64,000 bases of DNA, taken from assembly GCA_965221145.1 (NCBI GenBank), contig OZ244877.1:186001-250000 (forward strand). Direction: 5' to 3'. The notes below the pieces were generated by a model. It ran no database searches. It was not told the DNA's origin and saw only the letters and a program-made list of their open reading frames with translations. Both the position numbers and the translations under genes were made by a program. Origin of the DNA: Bin5 sp965221145 (GTDB taxonomy: Bacteria; Chloroflexota; Anaerolineae; Caldilineales; Caldilineaceae). Shown here piece by piece: positions 52,268-60,229 of this stretch; position 1 is the first letter of the stretch; each line of letters starts with the position of its first letter.

Positions 52268-52657
52268 TTACGCTCCTTCCTGAGCCATATGACGCACCAT
52301 CCACTCCAAGTAACTCTTCCGCGACATGCCGCGCCGTCTGGACTCCGCAGCGATAAACTCGGCAATCCCTGCGTCCAATGTGATGTTCAACCTGACACTC
52401 GGCTTGTCAGGCGTGGCGCGGACCAGGGCAATGGAAGTTAAGACGCAGCCTGCCGGAACATCCACATCCTCCAATGCGCTGGGCGGAATCAGGGCCAGCC
52501 CATCCCGCTCCATTTCTATGGCATAGTCATGTAGCGCCGCCGCAGCGTTCAAGATAACTTCATCCAAAGTGTGCCCCATAGCGGCAATGCCCTCAATGTC
52601 TGGGAACACGATACCGTATGCGCCGCGCTCACCGTCGATCAACGCTGGATACCTCAT
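52268..52657 (-). CDS. hicB: HicB family antitoxin
   Basis: This 129-residue protein has the HicB N-terminal domain (YGIVFPDIEGIAAMGHTLDEVILNAAAALHDY) and a C-terminal ribbon-helix-helix-type tail (VRLNITLDAGIAEFIAAESRRRGMSRKSYLEWMV). It should neutralise the HicA toxin and repress the pair's own transcription. The ATG at 52657 immediately abuts the hicA stop, so the two are translated together. Toxin first, antitoxin second, is the usual hicAB order. Confidence 0.92.
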   Translation of the reverse strand: MRYPALIDGERGAYGIVFPDIEGIAAMGHTLDEVILNAAAALHDYAIEMERDGLALIPPSALEDVDVPAGCVLTSIALVRATPDKPSVRLNITLDAGIAEFIAAESRRRGMSRKSYLEWMVRHMAQEGA

Positions 52658-52846
52658 CTACACCTCCCAGCCAGCTTTCTTGGCAATCGTTCGAGCCACG
52701 CCCGGGGAGAGATTCCGATGACGTGGCAGCGTAATAATTCCAGATATTTGTGGATGCCGGTAGATGTCGTGGCTCGCGCCCCGCCTTTGCAAATACCAGC
52801 CCTCTCGCTCTAACCGCCTTGCTACCCTCTGTCTTCGCGTCTCCAT
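52658..52846 (-). CDS. hicA: HicA family mRNA-interferase toxin
   Basis: This 62-residue dsRNA-binding-fold toxin has RRLEREGWYLQRRGASHDIYRHP, with the family's catalytic His in GASH, and PRHRNLSPGVARTIAKKAGW. HicA cleaves mRNA and is kept inactive by HicB. No strong ribosome site is seen before its ATG. The pair lies beside a disrupted small gene and two mobile or repeated elements, an accessory-type context. Confidence 0.92.
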   Translation of the reverse strand: METRRQRVARRLEREGWYLQRRGASHDIYRHPQISGIITLPRHRNLSPGVARTIAKKAGWEV

Positions 52847-52942
52847 GTGTATGATCTTAACAATTCAGAGTGTCGGTGTCAGATCAGTGAATCTCTGTGA
52901 ACGAGACCTTGAGGTGAGTGACAGGGACATTTCTAATGTGCG

Positions 52943-53073
52943 TTCACATTGAGAATCCGCTTTTTTCTGAATTGCGTATTGCGTATTCCGTATTGCATAA
53001 GGGCAGGCGAGACGGCCACGTTTCAATTGCGTTGCCCGCGCGAAAAATCTCTGTTTCAAACGGGAGTCACATT
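52943..53073 (+). repeat. dispersed intergenic repeat, copy E
   Basis: TTCACATTGAGAATCCGCTTTTT, then a GTATTGCGTATTCCGTATTGC tandem, then GGGCAGGCGAGACGGCC, and a tail ending AATCTCTGTTTCAAACGGGAGTCACATT. It matches copy B block by block. It lies between the hicA start and the end of gcvT. Confidence 0.6.
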
Positions 53074-53107
53074 AGACGTATCTTTGCGTTCAGATTCTCT
53101 TTCCGAG

Positions 53108-54235
53108 TCAACGAGACGCCTTGTAAAACGGTCGTCTGCAAACGCGGGCCCTACGGGGACTGCCGCGGATGATAATGTGGATATCCGAACCGAGGCGGTG
53201 CAGACCGTGCGGCACGTATCCCAGGCCGACGAATTTGTCCAGGGTCGGGCTTTTCATGCCGCTGGTGACATGCCCGACTACCTTTCCCTCGAGGGCGATG
53301 ATCTGGTGGCCCTCTCTGGGAACGGCCCGCTCAACCATTTCGAAGCCAACCAGAAGCCGCTCGCTCCCCTCCAACTTCTCTTTCAGCAGCGCGTTGCGCC
53401 CCACGAATGCCGGTTTGTCCAGCGCGACGACCCAGCCCAACCGCGCCTCAAACGGGTTGGTCTTCGCGTCGATCTCGTGGCCATAGAGAGACATGCAGGC
53501 CTCGAAACGCAGACTGTCGCGCGCGGCCAGGCCACACGGCATTATGCCCTCCGCCGCGCCCTCGGCCAGCAGCGCATCCCAGAAGGCTACGGCCTCGCCA
53601 GTGGGCAGATAGAGTTCGAAGCCATCCTCGCCGGTGTAGCCGGTGCGGCCGAGGAGCATCTCGACACCGCCGACTTTCGCAGGCAGCGCAGACCGGGCCG
53701 GCACGGCGGCCAGGTCGGCCTCGGTCATACGATCCAGGATCGCGGCTGCCTTGGGGCCTTGCACGGCCAGCATGTAGGTTTCGTCCGAGATGTCGGCCAA
53801 CTCCACCTCAAAGCCGTATATGTGGCTCTGTAACCAGGCAAAATCTTTTTCTCGATTGGCGGCGTTTACGACGATTAGCCATTCAGCGCCCGAAAAACTA
53901 AGCGGCAGCGCATTGGCATTTCCGGGTAAGCGATAGATGAAGATGTCATCGACGAGCGTGCCGTCCTCGTAACAGAGCAGGCTGTAGCGGGCCTCCCATT
54001 CGGCAAGTTGAGCGACATCCGCCACCTGAACATACTGGAGATAGCGTAGAGCATCCGCGCCGCTGAGCGCAAACTGGCCCATGTGGTCGATGTCGAATAC
54101 ACCGGCGGCGGTGCGCACGCTGCGATGTTCCGCATTGGGGCCGGCCGTGTACTGCACCGGAAGTTCGTAACCGGCGAAGGGAACCATGCGCCCACTAAGT
54201 TCTACGTGTCGTTCGTACAGTTTCGTGCGTTTCAT
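53108..54235 (-). CDS. gcvT: glycine cleavage system T protein (aminomethyltransferase)
   Basis: This 375-residue protein has the GcvT layout: KLYERHVELSGRMVPFAGYELPVQY, GVFDIDHMGQFALSG (folate-site Asp), YSLLCYEDGTLVDDIFIYRL, GRTGYTGEDGFELYLP and AARDSLRFEACMSLYGHEID. It transfers the methylene of glycine to tetrahydrofolate with GcvP, GcvH and GcvL, none of which is nearby, so it is a stand-alone copy. Some GcvT-like proteins instead demethylate other substrates; the match here is close to classical GcvT. Start is the ATG at 54235. Confidence 0.93.
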   Translation of the reverse strand: MKRTKLYERHVELSGRMVPFAGYELPVQYTAGPNAEHRSVRTAAGVFDIDHMGQFALSGADALRYLQYVQVADVAQLAEWEARYSLLCYEDGTLVDDIFIYRLPGNANALPLSFSGAEWLIVVNAANREKDFAWLQSHIYGFEVELADISDETYMLAVQGPKAAAILDRMTEADLAAVPARSALPAKVGGVEMLLGRTGYTGEDGFELYLPTGEAVAFWDALLAEGAAEGIMPCGLAARDSLRFEACMSLYGHEIDAKTNPFEARLGWVVALDKPAFVGRNALLKEKLEGSERLLVGFEMVERAVPREGHQIIALEGKVVGHVTSGMKSPTLDKFVGLGYVPHGLHRLGSDIHIIIRGSPRRARVCRRPFYKASR

Positions 54236-54538
54236 CTCGTCGCGTCTCCATTGTCGCGTCAGACCCGTCTCTCACCTTAACTGATTGGCAGTGCGTTGAT
54301 CTTAACACGGGACAGCTGGTGAATGGCAAATATCAGGCCACACGGCTGTCAGGTCGTCTCAGCGTCGGGGTCCTCTCCATGTGTCCCTCCCTGTTACTGC
54401 GCAAAGGCGGAAACGCCCATGCGTTGACAAGCATAGGCCATTCCGTTATATTCAGAATTCCGACTGCTGTTGAGGTTTCTATCGGCCAAACCCACAATTG
54501 CGCTGCCGCTCTATCCCACCCGAAGGGCACACAGTGCC
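54236..54538. other. divergent intergenic region
   Basis: This 303-base gap separates gcvT (minus) and the large sensor gene (plus). It contains the plus-strand promoter at 54424-54452. I see no clear promoter for gcvT and no glycine-riboswitch-like fold in its leader. Confidence 0.5.
54424..54452 (+). promoter_or_regulatory. sigma-70-type promoter for the propeller-sensor gene
   Basis: TTGACA (54424-54429) and TATATT (54447-54452) are 17 bases apart. A start near 54459 gives a leader of about 80 bases to the ATG at 54539 and makes a TTG at 54470 an unlikely start. Confidence 0.65.
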
Positions 54539-57500
54539 ATGCTGGAACGAAGTTCAGGAATCAACAGAATACACAGACGGGGCGTGCTGCTGGCGGTCGC
54601 CGCGGTCGTGGCGCTGCTTGCTTGGCCGGTCTTTCTCCGCGCGCAGGAGACGCTCATCTCGCCCTGGTTCAACTATACCCAGGAAGACGGCCTGGCCTCC
54701 AATAACGTCCTTGTCGTAACCGTCGGCGAGGGGGAGGTCTGGTTTGGCACGGACAGTGGCATCAGCCGTTTTGACGGCGCGTGGCGTTCCTGGAGCGAGG
54801 ATGCCGACCTGCGGAGCGGTGTGCAAAGCCTGGCTATCGGCGAATCGGACGCCGACTTATGGGCGGGCACGGCAACCGGGGCTGTCCTGGTTTGGTCGCC
54901 GCCAAATGTCCAAAACCGGGAGTCGGCGGCAACCAAAACCTGGGACGGCGCCGGCTGGGAACTGCTCACAGAGCTGGACGCGCCGGTGCGGGCACTGCAT
55001 TACACACAACGCCAACTATGGATCGGCACGACAGCCGGCCTGTATGTCTGGAACAACGGCTCTCCGGCATCGGTGGCAGGGTTTGACGATGTCCATGTCA
55101 ATGTAATCGGAAGCTCCGACGGCGGGAATGGCATTTGGGTCGGCACGTCCGAGGGGCTGTGGCTGCGGCAGGGCGGTCATTGGAGCGCGATCGGCGCGGC
55201 GGACGGCCTGCCCGGTCAGGATGTAACCGCTCTGTGGGTGGATGCGGCCGGGCCTGTGTGGGTGGCCGCGGACGGCAACATCGCCTGGCGCGACCCCACG
55301 ACCGGCGCGTGGGAGCAGGTCGCGGCGGATTCTCTGCACACGCGCGAGCGCGTGCGTATCACCTCCCTGACGGCTGGCAGTTCCGGCGTTATATGGGGCA
55401 GCACGGAAGGCAGCGGCTTCTTCCGCATTGTCGAGCGCGCGATCGAACCCTCTACAACACGCCAATACGAACTGATCCCGCAGTCGGTCAACCACGGCGA
55501 GACATCGTTCATTCATTCGGCTGCAATAGACCCGTCCGGCTCTCTGTGGCTGGGCACCGTTTCCGGCGTTTTCCGCTCGGACCGGGAGATGTGGGGGCGG
55601 GAGGTTCGCACACCGGCCACAAGTCCCATCAACGAGATTCAGGCGATGCTGGCCGACAGTGAAGGCAACCTGTGGATTGGAACCAGGGGCGAAGGGATTC
55701 GTTTGAAAGAGGCGGGCAATGGGCTGGAGGACGAGGAGGTTGTCTATGGAGAGGAGGACGGCCTGCCCAGTGCCTATATCACCGATCTGACGTTGGACGC
55801 GGACGGGCGCATCTGGGTCGGGACATGGCAGGGCGTCGCCTTGCTGGACCCCGATGCGGACGAATGGACGCAACCTGTCTTGCCGGAGGACCTGCCGTCG
55901 GCGCATATCACAGCCGTTCTGGCGCAGCAGCGGCAACTCTGGATCGGGACCGGCAACGGCTTGGCGCGCTATGATTTCGCGACCGGCGCGGTGTCGGCTG
56001 AGGAGACGATAGCGCGCCACTTTGTGCAGGACCTGGCGCTGGACTCTTCCGACCGCCTGTGGGTGGCAACCGATAGCGGTGGCATCTTTGTCGGCGATGG
56101 GACGGGCGGATGGACGCTGTACCGGGCTGATGCCGCGGCAGGCCAGGCGATTCTCGGCAACAGCGTCGCGGCTCTGGCCCCGGACCCCAAGGTTCCCGGC
56201 GCAATGTGGGTAGGAGTCAATCAGCAGGGTTTGAACTATTTCGACGGCCAGGTCTGGCACGACATGACGGCCACGTCCCGGCTGCCCAGCAGTCTGTTCT
56301 ACGACTTCTATGTGGACCCGACCGACGCGTCGTTGTGGATCGGCAGCGAGGGTGGCGTAACCCGCTTCGACGGACGCACCTGGGAAACGCTTATCGTCGA
56401 ATCGGTCCTGCCCGCCACGTCCATCTTTTCGATTGTCCGTTTGCCGGACGGCATATATTTCTTCGGCAGCCGCGAAGGGCTGACCTTCTATCGCCCGGAT
56501 ACGATCGCCCCTTGGATCAGGATCGGGAGCATCTCCGGCGCGGCAGAACAGATTTCGGCAACCGATTGGGAGGTGGAAACGGACGCTAAAATCATCATCG
56601 GCTATGAGGCCGGTGATCTTTATACGCCCCAATCTGAGCTTGTCATCCTCTATCGACTTTCCGCGCCGGGGCAACCGGGCGCATGGCAACTCTTGGATCG
56701 TCCATTTCTGGAGTTGTCCGACTTCATGGGGAAGGGCGAATACATTGTTGAGTTCCAAGTGCGCGATTTCGCATTCACCTACTCCCATGTGAGCAGCGTT
56801 TCCTTTGTGGCGGCGTCGCTGCCAGCACAGGTGCAACTGCCGTTCCTGGGGCCGATTCGCCTGGACTATTTCATCACTCTGATCGTCACCGGTTCACTGG
56901 CGTTGATCGGGTTCGGCTATATGGCTATCGAAATCGCCCAGAGCCGCCGCCGGACCCTGGATGCGGTCGTCAGATCGTTCAACCCGTTCATCAGCGGCGA
57001 GCCGGTGCGGCGCGACGATATGTTCTTCGCCAGGCGGGGACTGCTGCAAAAGATCGTCGATACCCTGCACACCAACAGCGTCATGATTCACGGTGAACGC
57101 CGGATCGGCAAGACGACGCTGCTCTACCAGTTGAACAACCATCTCTGGGGACTGGAGGACGAGGAATACTGGTTTGTGCCCCTGTATGTGGACCTGGAGG
57201 GCACTGAGGAGGACGCTTTCTTCCATTTTCTGATGGAGGAGATACTGCACACGGCTTCCACACTTTCCGGGCTGACGCCGGATGCGAAGGCCGCTTTGCA
57301 GGGTCTCCTCTACTTTCGACCTGAGCATGCCGATTACACGGACCGGGAGTTCATCAGAGACTTGCGCGATGTGATCAAGGCGCTGCAATCCTATGGGGAG
57401 GAACGTCATCCGGGCAAGCATCTGCGCCTTATCCTGCTGCTGGATGAGATGGACGTATTCAACGCCTATGATCACCTGGTTCAGCAGAGGTTGCGGCGCA

Positions 57501-57913
57501 TCTTCATGCGCGACTTCGCCGCCACATTGGGGGCGGTCATGGCCGGCATCCGTATCAGCAAGGAATGGGGTCGAATCGAAAGCCCCTGGTACAATCTCTT
57601 TAATGAGATTGAACTGGCGCCATTCAACCGCGAACAGGCGTTGGAATTGCTCACCGAGCCGGTACGGGGATTCTACCGCTATGCGCCATCCGTCGTGGAT
57701 TTCATCATCGAAAACACCGCCGGGCGCCCCCATCGCATTCAACAATACGGCCTTGAGGCGGTCGGGCGAATGCTGGCCGATGGACGGCGCACGATTACCA
57801 TGGAGGATGTCCTGTATGCCCATGAGCATATTCAGCAGATGGGTGATAGTATCAACGACGGATTGAACGGGGAAGGAACGAGGCCAGTGGCCAGTGATGA
57901 TACTGAGAACTGA
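54539..57913 (+). CDS. transmembrane sensor: 14-blade Reg_prop propellers, Y_Y_Y domain, membrane helix and P-loop ATPase
   Basis: About 1124 residues. A signal anchor (RRGVLLAVAAVVALLAWPVFL) leads to fourteen blades with the W-G-T pattern (VWFGTDSGI, LWIGTTAGL, IWVGTSEGL, LWLGTVSGV, LWIGTRGEG, IWVGTWQGV, LWIGSEGGV), i.e. two seven-bladed propellers (about residues 25-660). A Y_Y_Y-like beta domain follows (about 665-760), then one membrane helix (777-800). This is the sensor layout of hybrid two-component receptors, but in place of a histidine kinase there is a STAND/AAA-type ATPase: NPFISGEPVRRDDMFFARR from residue 815, Walker A GERRIGKTT at 852-860, Walker B LILLLDEMDVF near 969, and a winged-helix-like end. 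The C-terminal tail is encoded by degenerate repeat sequence. Confidence 0.85.
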   Translation: MLERSSGINRIHRRGVLLAVAAVVALLAWPVFLRAQETLISPWFNYTQEDGLASNNVLVVTVGEGEVWFGTDSGISRFDGAWRSWSEDADLRSGVQSLAIGESDADLWAGTATGAVLVWSPPNVQNRESAATKTWDGAGWELLTELDAPVRALHYTQRQLWIGTTAGLYVWNNGSPASVAGFDDVHVNVIGSSDGGNGIWVGTSEGLWLRQGGHWSAIGAADGLPGQDVTALWVDAAGPVWVAADGNIAWRDPTTGAWEQVAADSLHTRERVRITSLTAGSSGVIWGSTEGSGFFRIVERAIEPSTTRQYELIPQSVNHGETSFIHSAAIDPSGSLWLGTVSGVFRSDREMWGREVRTPATSPINEIQAMLADSEGNLWIGTRGEGIRLKEAGNGLEDEEVVYGEEDGLPSAYITDLTLDADGRIWVGTWQGVALLDPDADEWTQPVLPEDLPSAHITAVLAQQRQLWIGTGNGLARYDFATGAVSAEETIARHFVQDLALDSSDRLWVATDSGGIFVGDGTGGWTLYRADAAAGQAILGNSVAALAPDPKVPGAMWVGVNQQGLNYFDGQVWHDMTATSRLPSSLFYDFYVDPTDASLWIGSEGGVTRFDGRTWETLIVESVLPATSIFSIVRLPDGIYFFGSREGLTFYRPDTIAPWIRIGSISGAAEQISATDWEVETDAKIIIGYEAGDLYTPQSELVILYRLSAPGQPGAWQLLDRPFLELSDFMGKGEYIVEFQVRDFAFTYSHVSSVSFVAASLPAQVQLPFLGPIRLDYFITLIVTGSLALIGFGYMAIEIAQSRRRTLDAVVRSFNPFISGEPVRRDDMFFARRGLLQKIVDTLHTNSVMIHGERRIGKTTLLYQLNNHLWGLEDEEYWFVPLYVDLEGTEEDAFFHFLMEEILHTASTLSGLTPDAKAALQGLLYFRPEHADYTDREFIRDLRDVIKALQSYGEERHPGKHLRLILLLDEMDVFNAYDHLVQQRLRRIFMRDFAATLGAVMAGIRISKEWGRIESPWYNLFNEIELAPFNREQALELLTEPVRGFYRYAPSVVDFIIENTAGRPHRIQQYGLEAVGRMLADGRRTITMEDVLYAHEHIQQMGDSINDGLNGEGTRPVASDDTEN

Positions 57914-57945
57914 CCACCGGAGACTGACCACTGACCGAGGAGTTG
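57885..57945. repeat. degenerate CAGTGGCC/GACCACTGA-type repeat at a gene junction
   Basis: GGCCAGTGGCCAGTGATGATACTGAGAACTGACC is followed by GGAGACTGACCACTGACCGAGG. It supplies the last residues of the sensor (PVASDDTEN), its stop, and the spacer before the next ATPase. Similar words occur at 29753-29815. Confidence 0.5.
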
Positions 57946-57955
57946 ACCGAGCGAT

Positions 57956-59353
57956 ATGCGCAACCCTTATACTGTTGGCCGCTGGCTGCGCGGAGCCGAC
58001 CACTATGGGCGGGAGCAGCTGCTGGAATACCTGATGGGCGCCACCGATCCGGCGATCTGGGTGGTTGGCACGCGCCGCATGGGCAAGACTTCACTGCTGC
58101 GCCAGTTGGAATGGCTGCTGACCAAGCAGGAAGATGCCAGCTTCGTCCCCCTGTTCTGGGATCTACAGGGGAGCGAATCCAAAGAGGACTTCGACTATGA
58201 GTTGTTCCTGGCGGTCGAAGACGAAGCGGCCAGGTTCCAAGCGCTCGGGGTTGATGTCGGTTCACTCTATGGACGGGATGCGATTCACATTCTGCGCTCG
58301 CTGCAACGCGCTCTGCGACAGCATAACAAACAGTTGCTGCTGCTCATCGACGAGGCGGAGGCGTGGATCAGTCTCGCCAAGAACGATTACCAGGCCCTGG
58401 CGCGGCTGCGCAAAGCCTTTCAGAGCGGTGGGATGCGCACCATTATGACGTCGACCAAGTTGCTCATGCAGTTGAACGATCTGACCCGCAACTGGCTGAC
58501 AAGCCCATTCCTCTTCGGTTTCAGTCTGGTCAATTTCTGGAGCCTGGAGCCGACGGCGAGCGCCAGTCTGGTATCGCAGGAGCAGAGCAACGCGCCTGTC
58601 TATGTTGAGCAGGCGCGGGTTGACGAGATTCTGCGCCATACGCATCGCCATCCCTATCTGATTCAGACCTTATGTTCCCGTCTCTTCGAGGAGCAGGCCG
58701 GACGGGGCGCGCTGCGGGCGATCCGGGAGGAAGACCTGCGCGCCGATCATCTGCTCTCCGGCTTCTTTGAAGTCGACTTCAAATGCCTCGCGCCCACTGA
58801 ACGGCAGATTCTGTTGGCCGTCGCGCGCCAGGGTATCATCAGTGAAGAGGAGTTGGTTGCGAAGATCGACAACGAATCGATTGAGCAGATTTCGATGTAT
58901 GTTCACGGGATGAACAATCTCGGCTATTTGCAACGGGTATACAGTCAGTCGGACGGCGCAGCAGGTTCCTCGTCCACGGACGCGCCACGCGATAACGCGG
59001 GACTTTCCGGCCTGTCATTCTCCGATGCGGGGCCGAGCGCAGGGTATGTGCGTTGGACCGTCGGCAACGAATTTCTGCGCCGTTGGATGTTGGAAAACTA
59101 TCAGGACCTGGCCCAGACTCTGTATTCCGATGTGAGCGATTACGGCGTCGAATCTCTGCTTGAGATGGGGCGCAAGGTGGAACTGGACTACCTGCAGCAT
59201 GAGATTTCGGAACTGAAACGGCGCCTGGAACTACTCTTGGCTGCCCACAACAATTACGCATATGCGCCGCCGCCGGAGCTTGAGCAGGAGATTCAGGAGT
59301 TGCGGCGGGAACTGGAGCGTGCCGGCGGGCAGTTGCGTAATCTGGCCGATTAG
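57956..59353 (+). CDS. soluble STAND/AAA-type ATPase with a C-terminal coiled coil
   Basis: This 465-residue protein begins MRNPYTVGRWLRGADHYGREQLLEYL, the same motif that precedes the ATPase of the upstream sensor. It has Walker A GTRRMGKTSLL at about residues 38-48, Walker B LLLLIDEAEAW near 135, a winged-helix-like region (LAPTERQILLAVARQGIISEEELVAKI), a Ser/Gly linker (about 325-360) and a C-terminal coiled coil (LQHEISELKRRLELLLA and LEQEIQELRRELERAGGQLRN). GAGGAG precedes the ATG. No effector domain is obvious. It lies 43 bases after the sensor gene and probably works with it. Confidence 0.85.
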   Translation: MRNPYTVGRWLRGADHYGREQLLEYLMGATDPAIWVVGTRRMGKTSLLRQLEWLLTKQEDASFVPLFWDLQGSESKEDFDYELFLAVEDEAARFQALGVDVGSLYGRDAIHILRSLQRALRQHNKQLLLLIDEAEAWISLAKNDYQALARLRKAFQSGGMRTIMTSTKLLMQLNDLTRNWLTSPFLFGFSLVNFWSLEPTASASLVSQEQSNAPVYVEQARVDEILRHTHRHPYLIQTLCSRLFEEQAGRGALRAIREEDLRADHLLSGFFEVDFKCLAPTERQILLAVARQGIISEEELVAKIDNESIEQISMYVHGMNNLGYLQRVYSQSDGAAGSSSTDAPRDNAGLSGLSFSDAGPSAGYVRWTVGNEFLRRWMLENYQDLAQTLYSDVSDYGVESLLEMGRKVELDYLQHEISELKRRLELLLAAHNNYAYAPPPELEQEIQELRRELERAGGQLRNLAD

Positions 59354-59364
59354 TCGGGAGAACA

Positions 59365-60183
59365 ATGAATAGTCCCAGCCTTCCCCCCGCAAGGGAAAAA
59401 GCCGCATACGTCAACCGGATGTTCGCGGACATTGCGCACCGTTACGATCTGATGAATCGGCTGATCACAGGCGGGCAGGATGTGGCCTGGCGACGCGAGG
59501 TCATCGACTTGTGCGAACTGCCGCCGGGGAGTCGGCTCCTGGACGTGGGTACGGGCACCGGTGACATCGCCTATGAAGCCAGGCGCGCGCATCCCGATTC
59601 GCACGTGATCGGCTGCGATTTCACGTTTGAGATGATGGCGGTCGGCCAGAACAAAAAGGAAGAAGGAATCGTCCGGCGCGCCGGCGGGGACGCTGCGGGC
59701 GGGGTCGAGTTCGTGCAAGGGGACGGGCTGCGTCTGCCATTTGCCGATGGCTATTTTGACGCGGTTACGAGCGGGTTTCTGTTGCGCAACGTAACCGATA
59801 TGGAAATCTGCCTGGCCGAGCAGAGGCGGGTGACCAAGCAAGGGGGGCGGATGGTCTGTCTGGAGACTTCACCGCCACCGCAGACCGTTCTGGCGCCGCT
59901 ACTGCGCTTCTATATGCTCAGAATCATTCCCGTATTGGGCCAGTTGGTCTTATCCAGCGGCGGACTGTCTATGCAGCCTACCCACTCCGGTTCGCCCGCT
60001 TCCAAGTGCGCCCGGATGCGGTCAAAAACGGGCGAATCGGCCTATCAATATCTACCGCAGAGCACCGTCGCTTTCGTGCCGCCGGAAGAGATGACGCGGC
60101 GAATGGAACGGGCAGGCTTTCGGCATGTTTCTTACCGGCGCAGAATGTTGGGAACTGTCGCCATCCATGTGGGGATCGCATGA
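59365..60183 (+). CDS. ubiE: demethylmenaquinone/ubiquinone methyltransferase (UbiE/MenG family)
   Basis: This 272-residue enzyme has MFADIAHRYDLMNRLITGGQDVAWRR, SAM motif I LLDVGTGTGDIA, GCDFTFEMMAVG, VQGDGLRLPFADGYFDAVTSGFLLRNVTD, the family signatures. It methylates the quinone ring in the last step of menaquinone formation. Between ILRIIPVLGQLVLS and YQYLPQSTVAF there are about 30 extra residues (PTHSGSPASKC and a basic stretch) compared with the family's usual PLIGKLIS...YTYLPES spacing. It overlaps nothing and is 12 bases after the ATPase gene. Confidence 0.92.
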   Translation: MNSPSLPPAREKAAYVNRMFADIAHRYDLMNRLITGGQDVAWRREVIDLCELPPGSRLLDVGTGTGDIAYEARRAHPDSHVIGCDFTFEMMAVGQNKKEEGIVRRAGGDAAGGVEFVQGDGLRLPFADGYFDAVTSGFLLRNVTDMEICLAEQRRVTKQGGRMVCLETSPPPQTVLAPLLRFYMLRIIPVLGQLVLSSGGLSMQPTHSGSPASKCARMRSKTGESAYQYLPQSTVAFVPPEEMTRRMERAGFRHVSYRRRMLGTVAIHVGIA

Positions 60184-60229
60184 GCGCCGCGTCTCTGAGG
60201 TCTGGGAACCCTGTCGGAAGGGTAGGACG

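Noticed and set aside
9959..53073. Dispersed GACGAGACGCC repeats as a CRISPR array
   Set aside because: Copies are kilobases apart, vary in length and have no regular spacers or cas genes.
52949..53833. 294-codon plus-strand frame over repeat copy E and gcvT
   Set aside because: Most of it is the complement of gcvT, and its start lies in repeat DNA.
54236..54420. Glycine riboswitch upstream of gcvT
   Set aside because: I could not find the conserved aptamer sequence or paired helices in the leader.
55016..56836. 606-codon open frame on the minus strand
   Set aside because: It lies opposite the sensor gene, shares its GC-rich codon pattern in complement, and has no protein-like motifs.
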